In this document: one piece after another, positions 61,832-64,000 of the stretch
Position numbering within the stretch: position 1 is the first letter of the stretch
Layout: every line of letters starts with the position of its first letter
Translations under genes and position numbers: made by a program
NCBI RefSeq assembly: GCF_030466405.1
Contig: NZ_JAGGJF010000002.1
Span: 124,001 to 188,000 of the forward strand
DNA: 64,000 nt
Reading direction: 5' to 3'
Origin: Pseudidiomarina terrestris
Lineage (GTDB): Bacteria > Pseudomonadota > Gammaproteobacteria > Enterobacterales > Alteromonadaceae
Notes under the pieces: generated by a model
Seen by the model: the letters and a program-made list of their open reading frames with translations, nothing else
Database searches by the model: none
What the model was told of the DNA's origin: nothing

Positions 61832-61894
61832 GTCTGCTATGAGCGAAAAGCCGACATTCGTCAAATTATCTGATAATCTCGATCTTAGTCGGCT
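61832..61894. repeat. Short palindromic intergenic element between the GIY-YIG pair and the DUF4062 gene
   Basis: GTCTGCT (61832-61838) pairs with AGCCGAC (61849-61855) with one mismatch, and AGCCGAC also pairs perfectly with GTCGGCT (61888-61894). A related GGTCTGCT...GAGCGA sequence occurs at 58946-58961 before the gene pair. This looks like a REP-like remnant. The rest of the 194-base gap holds no convincing gene; a 25-codon frame at 61839-61916 is not supported. Confidence 0.45.
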
Positions 61895-61979
61895 CTCAAC
61901 CCATAACGTAAATTGAAATATAACATCGCTACACTTCTTTGTGGTAGAAAGTTAGATTATAAAAAATTAGGCAGACTTA

Positions 61980-64000
61980 ATGTCAGATACTGTGAAAAAT
62001 GTGAGTGTATTCTTGGCTTCTCCGGGCGATCTTGGAGAAGAACGCCGTCTCGCAAATGAGGCTGTTGATGAGATTAATAAGCAAATAGCTCCTCATTTGG
62101 GTTTTAACGTGGTGTTAAAAGGATGGGAAGATACCCTCTCTGGACACGGCAGACCTCAACATATCATTAACCAAGAACTTGATGTTTGCGAATTATTTAT
62201 AGGTATGATGTGGAAAAAATGGGGTACGCCACCAAGTGCGGGTGGCTCATTTACTTCAGGATTTGAAGAGGAGTATTCCCGGTCTATAAAAAAGTATGAG
62301 CACGAGAAAACGCCTGAGATGGCGATGTACTTTAAAGAGGTAGACCCAGAACTTCTAAATGATCCCGGTGATGATTTAAAAAAAGTTATCGCGTTCAAAA
62401 AGCGTATGATTGAGGAAAGGAAAATTTTTTTTCAATCCTTCAATCAACCCGAAGATTTACAGCAACTTGTGCGCTTAAAAATACAAGATTATCTGTTCCA
62501 GCTAAAAGAGCGCGAGAATGAAGATGAAGAAGACGAGAGGTCACAAACAAAACAAGCCAGTGTTAAGAAGACTATAAATGAAGTAAACACAGGAAAAGGC
62601 CTGTTCGGCATAGAGGGACATGAATTTTTAAAAGAAGTTTTAAGTTCCTCGGATAATCAAAGTGAATTATCTTCGTTTGATGTTGCAAGAGTTAGGTTGC
62701 TTGCTAATACATTGACCAGTTCAGGCAATGATGAACCGCGCATTGGGGTTCATGATGCAAATATCTTATTTAGAAATAGAGGTGCAGCTACTTTAGGTCA
62801 TAAAGAAATATCTAGGCTGTTTGACGCTGGGCTAAGAAACATCCAGCATGAGAACATTCCCATATGGCATTGGTACGATCTTTATATATCTGAGGTAGAT
62901 GAAAACGGCTTACAATTAAAGTCATTTTTAGATGAAGAGATTGCTATAGGCGCGTTAGAAGCGATGAAATTAATAGGGGCGCCTCTACCTTCGGACGGAA
63001 AACTACTAAATCGAAAGCTATTTTTAACTAACTGGTTTGCCAAAAAAAATTCCGATGATACAAAAGTAGCAGCTCTAAAATACTTGAAACAAAATGGAAA
63101 GCAGGAAGATTTAATTGCGATCCAAGAAGAATTAGACCGTTCAAAATCCAGGACTACTCGCGTAGCTTTAGAAGCTAAAGTTGCCATACAGCTTAGGTAT
63201 AATAAGGAAAGTGCGCTTAAAACGATTTTTACGCATCCATTTGATAGTTTAGACAGTGACTTATTAAAAGAAGCTTTGCAGCAATCAAATTTGGTTGATA
63301 CTGAACTTCTTAAGTTAGGCCTAAGCCACAAAAGCAAAGAAATCAGATTAGAAAGCTTACAAAGACTGGTCGATAGAAACTCTCTAACGAAAGATGAGCT
63401 GAAAAGATTATACGACGATAAAAAAGCTCAAGTGCGAAAGAAGGCCATTGAATTAGCTATAGGGGAAGGCGAAAAACTCAGTAAAGAAGAGATAAAGCGC
63501 ATTTTGGTTAAGACAACTGGAAGAACAGCAGGGCTTTCCAGTTTGTTAGGTGATTCGATGCGAACTGATGAAGAAGGCGAAGCGTGCTACGAGGAAGTTT
63601 TGCGTGACCAATACCTTAGGATGACAGAGAAAGAGCTCTCACAAGAAGTAACAGAAATACAGATTTACGATGGCACTCCATACGTTACTCTCTGCGAAAG
63701 ATTCTTCAAAAAATACGCAGATGAGTTAAGAAATAAGGTCGATGATCAATTTAGTCAGGATTTCGAAAAACACATTAAAAATTTGGAAGCTATTGGTTTT
63801 GGTAAAAATAGGATTGATAAAACTCGTGGTTTGGAGGGCTTCGTAAGAAGACAACTTACGCGCAAAGGCTTAGATGTTTTATGCAGGAAGTCCCAAGCTT
63901 GTGATTTGGAGAGAGTAAGAAAGAACATTAAATCTGGTTTTGTTAAAAGCTCTTACGACGAGGTCGAGTTTTTGCGTAAGCATGGCGAATGGGAAGACAT
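61980..64000 (+). CDS. Large DUF4062-domain protein with HEAT-like repeats, cut by the window end
   Basis: At least 673 residues from the ATG at 61980, open to the last base. The N-terminal about 130 residues match DUF4062, a TIR/SLOG-like Rossmann domain: NVSVFLASPGDLGEERRLAN, then LSGHGRPQ, ELDVCELFIGMMWKKWGTP and SGFEEEYSRS. A charged linker (about 180-200) leads to a long all-helical part (about 380-560) with HEAT-like repeats such as RLESLQRLVDRNSLTKDEL and KAQVRKKAIELAI. The DNA is clearly AT-rich (sample lines about 27-42 percent GC versus about 50-55 in housekeeping genes). DUF4062 occurs in conflict and defence proteins; the effector or sensor role here is inferred. Confidence 0.85.
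   Translation, partial: MSDTVKNVSVFLASPGDLGEERRLANEAVDEINKQIAPHLGFNVVLKGWEDTLSGHGRPQHIINQELDVCELFIGMMWKKWGTPPSAGGSFTSGFEEEYSRSIKKYEHEKTPEMAMYFKEVDPELLNDPGDDLKKVIAFKKRMIEERKIFFQSFNQPEDLQQLVRLKIQDYLFQLKERENEDEEDERSQTKQASVKKTINEVNTGKGLFGIEGHEFLKEVLSSSDNQSELSSFDVARVRLLANTLTSSGNDEPRIGVHDANILFRNRGAATLGHKEISRLFDAGLRNIQHENIPIWHWYDLYISEVDENGLQLKSFLDEEIAIGALEAMKLIGAPLPSDGKLLNRKLFLTNWFAKKNSDDTKVAALKYLKQNGKQEDLIAIQEELDRSKSRTTRVALEAKVAIQLRYNKESALKTIFTHPFDSLDSDLLKEALQQSNLVDTELLKLGLSHKSKEIRLESLQRLVDRNSLTKDELKRLYDDKKAQVRKKAIELAIGEGEKLSKEEIKRILVKTTGRTAGLSSLLGDSMRTDEEGEACYEEVLRDQYLRMTEKELSQEVTEIQIYDGTPYVTLCERFFKKYADELRNKVDDQFSQDFEKHIKNLEAIGFGKNRIDKTRGLEGFVRRQLTRKGLDVLCRKSQACDLERVRKNIKSGFVKSSYDEVEFLRKHGEWED

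Noticed and set aside
61839-61916. 25-codon frame in the gap before the DUF4062 gene
   Set aside because: It overlaps the palindromic element, has a weak ribosome site and no family support.

Overview
The window looks like chromosomal DNA of a marine-type gammaproteobacterium, most likely an Alteromonadales member near the Idiomarinaceae. The evidence is gene content: a RibB protein fused to a decayed RibA domain, a Vibrio/Alteromonas-style six-gene TonB2 cluster, RlmG, a complete hisLGDCBHAFI operon, tryptophan 2,3-dioxygenase and FadR/FadD. Several blocks keep the gene order known from E. coli: apt-dnaX-ybaB-recR-htpG-adk, yoaA-tsaB-slp-fadD-rnd, and ycgL-ycgM-ycgN-dsbB-fadR. The genus is an inference; there is no rRNA gene here to fix it, and I saw no tRNA genes.

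Layout. 1-5.3 kb: a probable ribD tail and ribBA, then a minus-strand operon rlmG-ppiA-ampG-panE. 5.36-8.8 kb: a ketoacyl synthase III/enoyl-CoA hydratase pair, the SRP RNA (ffs), kynA and a short PriC-like gene. 9.2-14.3 kb: the TonB2 operon (DUF3450, TtpC, ExbB2, ExbD2, TonB2, TPR). 14.4-16.4 kb: a three-gene RiPP operon of the HvfABC/bufferin type. It has a secreted precursor with ten KCG motifs, a DUF692/MNIO multi-iron oxidase and its DUF2063 partner, and is followed by a small unlisted membrane protein. 16.6-23.2 kb: response regulator, apt, dnaX, ybaB, recR, htpG and adk. dnaX carries a run of ten A residues that could make a gamma subunit, and htpG has a near-consensus sigma-32 promoter. 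23.3-27.2 kb: MAPEG protein, hydrolase, cysteine desulfurase and MATE pump. 27.1-34.5 kb: the his operon on the minus strand with promoter, His-rich leader peptide and attenuator. 34.6-46.1 kb: yoaA to sodB, including two FadR-type operators, one before fadD and one in the dsbB/fadR gap. 46.3-52.5 kb: redox and RNA-modification genes (grxD, peroxiredoxin, rluF, dbpA). 52.5-58.9 kb: accessory hydrolases, a CPBP protease, LysR and small conserved hypotheticals, including a lipoprotein that fuses an alpha/beta hydrolase to a beta-lactamase-fold serine hydrolase.

59.2-64.0 kb is the most unusual end. Two tandem, overlapping paralogous genes encode membrane-anchored coiled-coil proteins with a DUF4041-like middle and a C-terminal GIY-YIG (T5orf172/MUG113-type) nuclease domain. 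They are followed by a large, AT-rich, incomplete gene with an N-terminal DUF4062 domain and HEAT-like helical repeats. Together they look like the start of a defence or genomic-island module, which continues beyond the window.

All functions are assigned by reading motifs and gene order; no database search was run.
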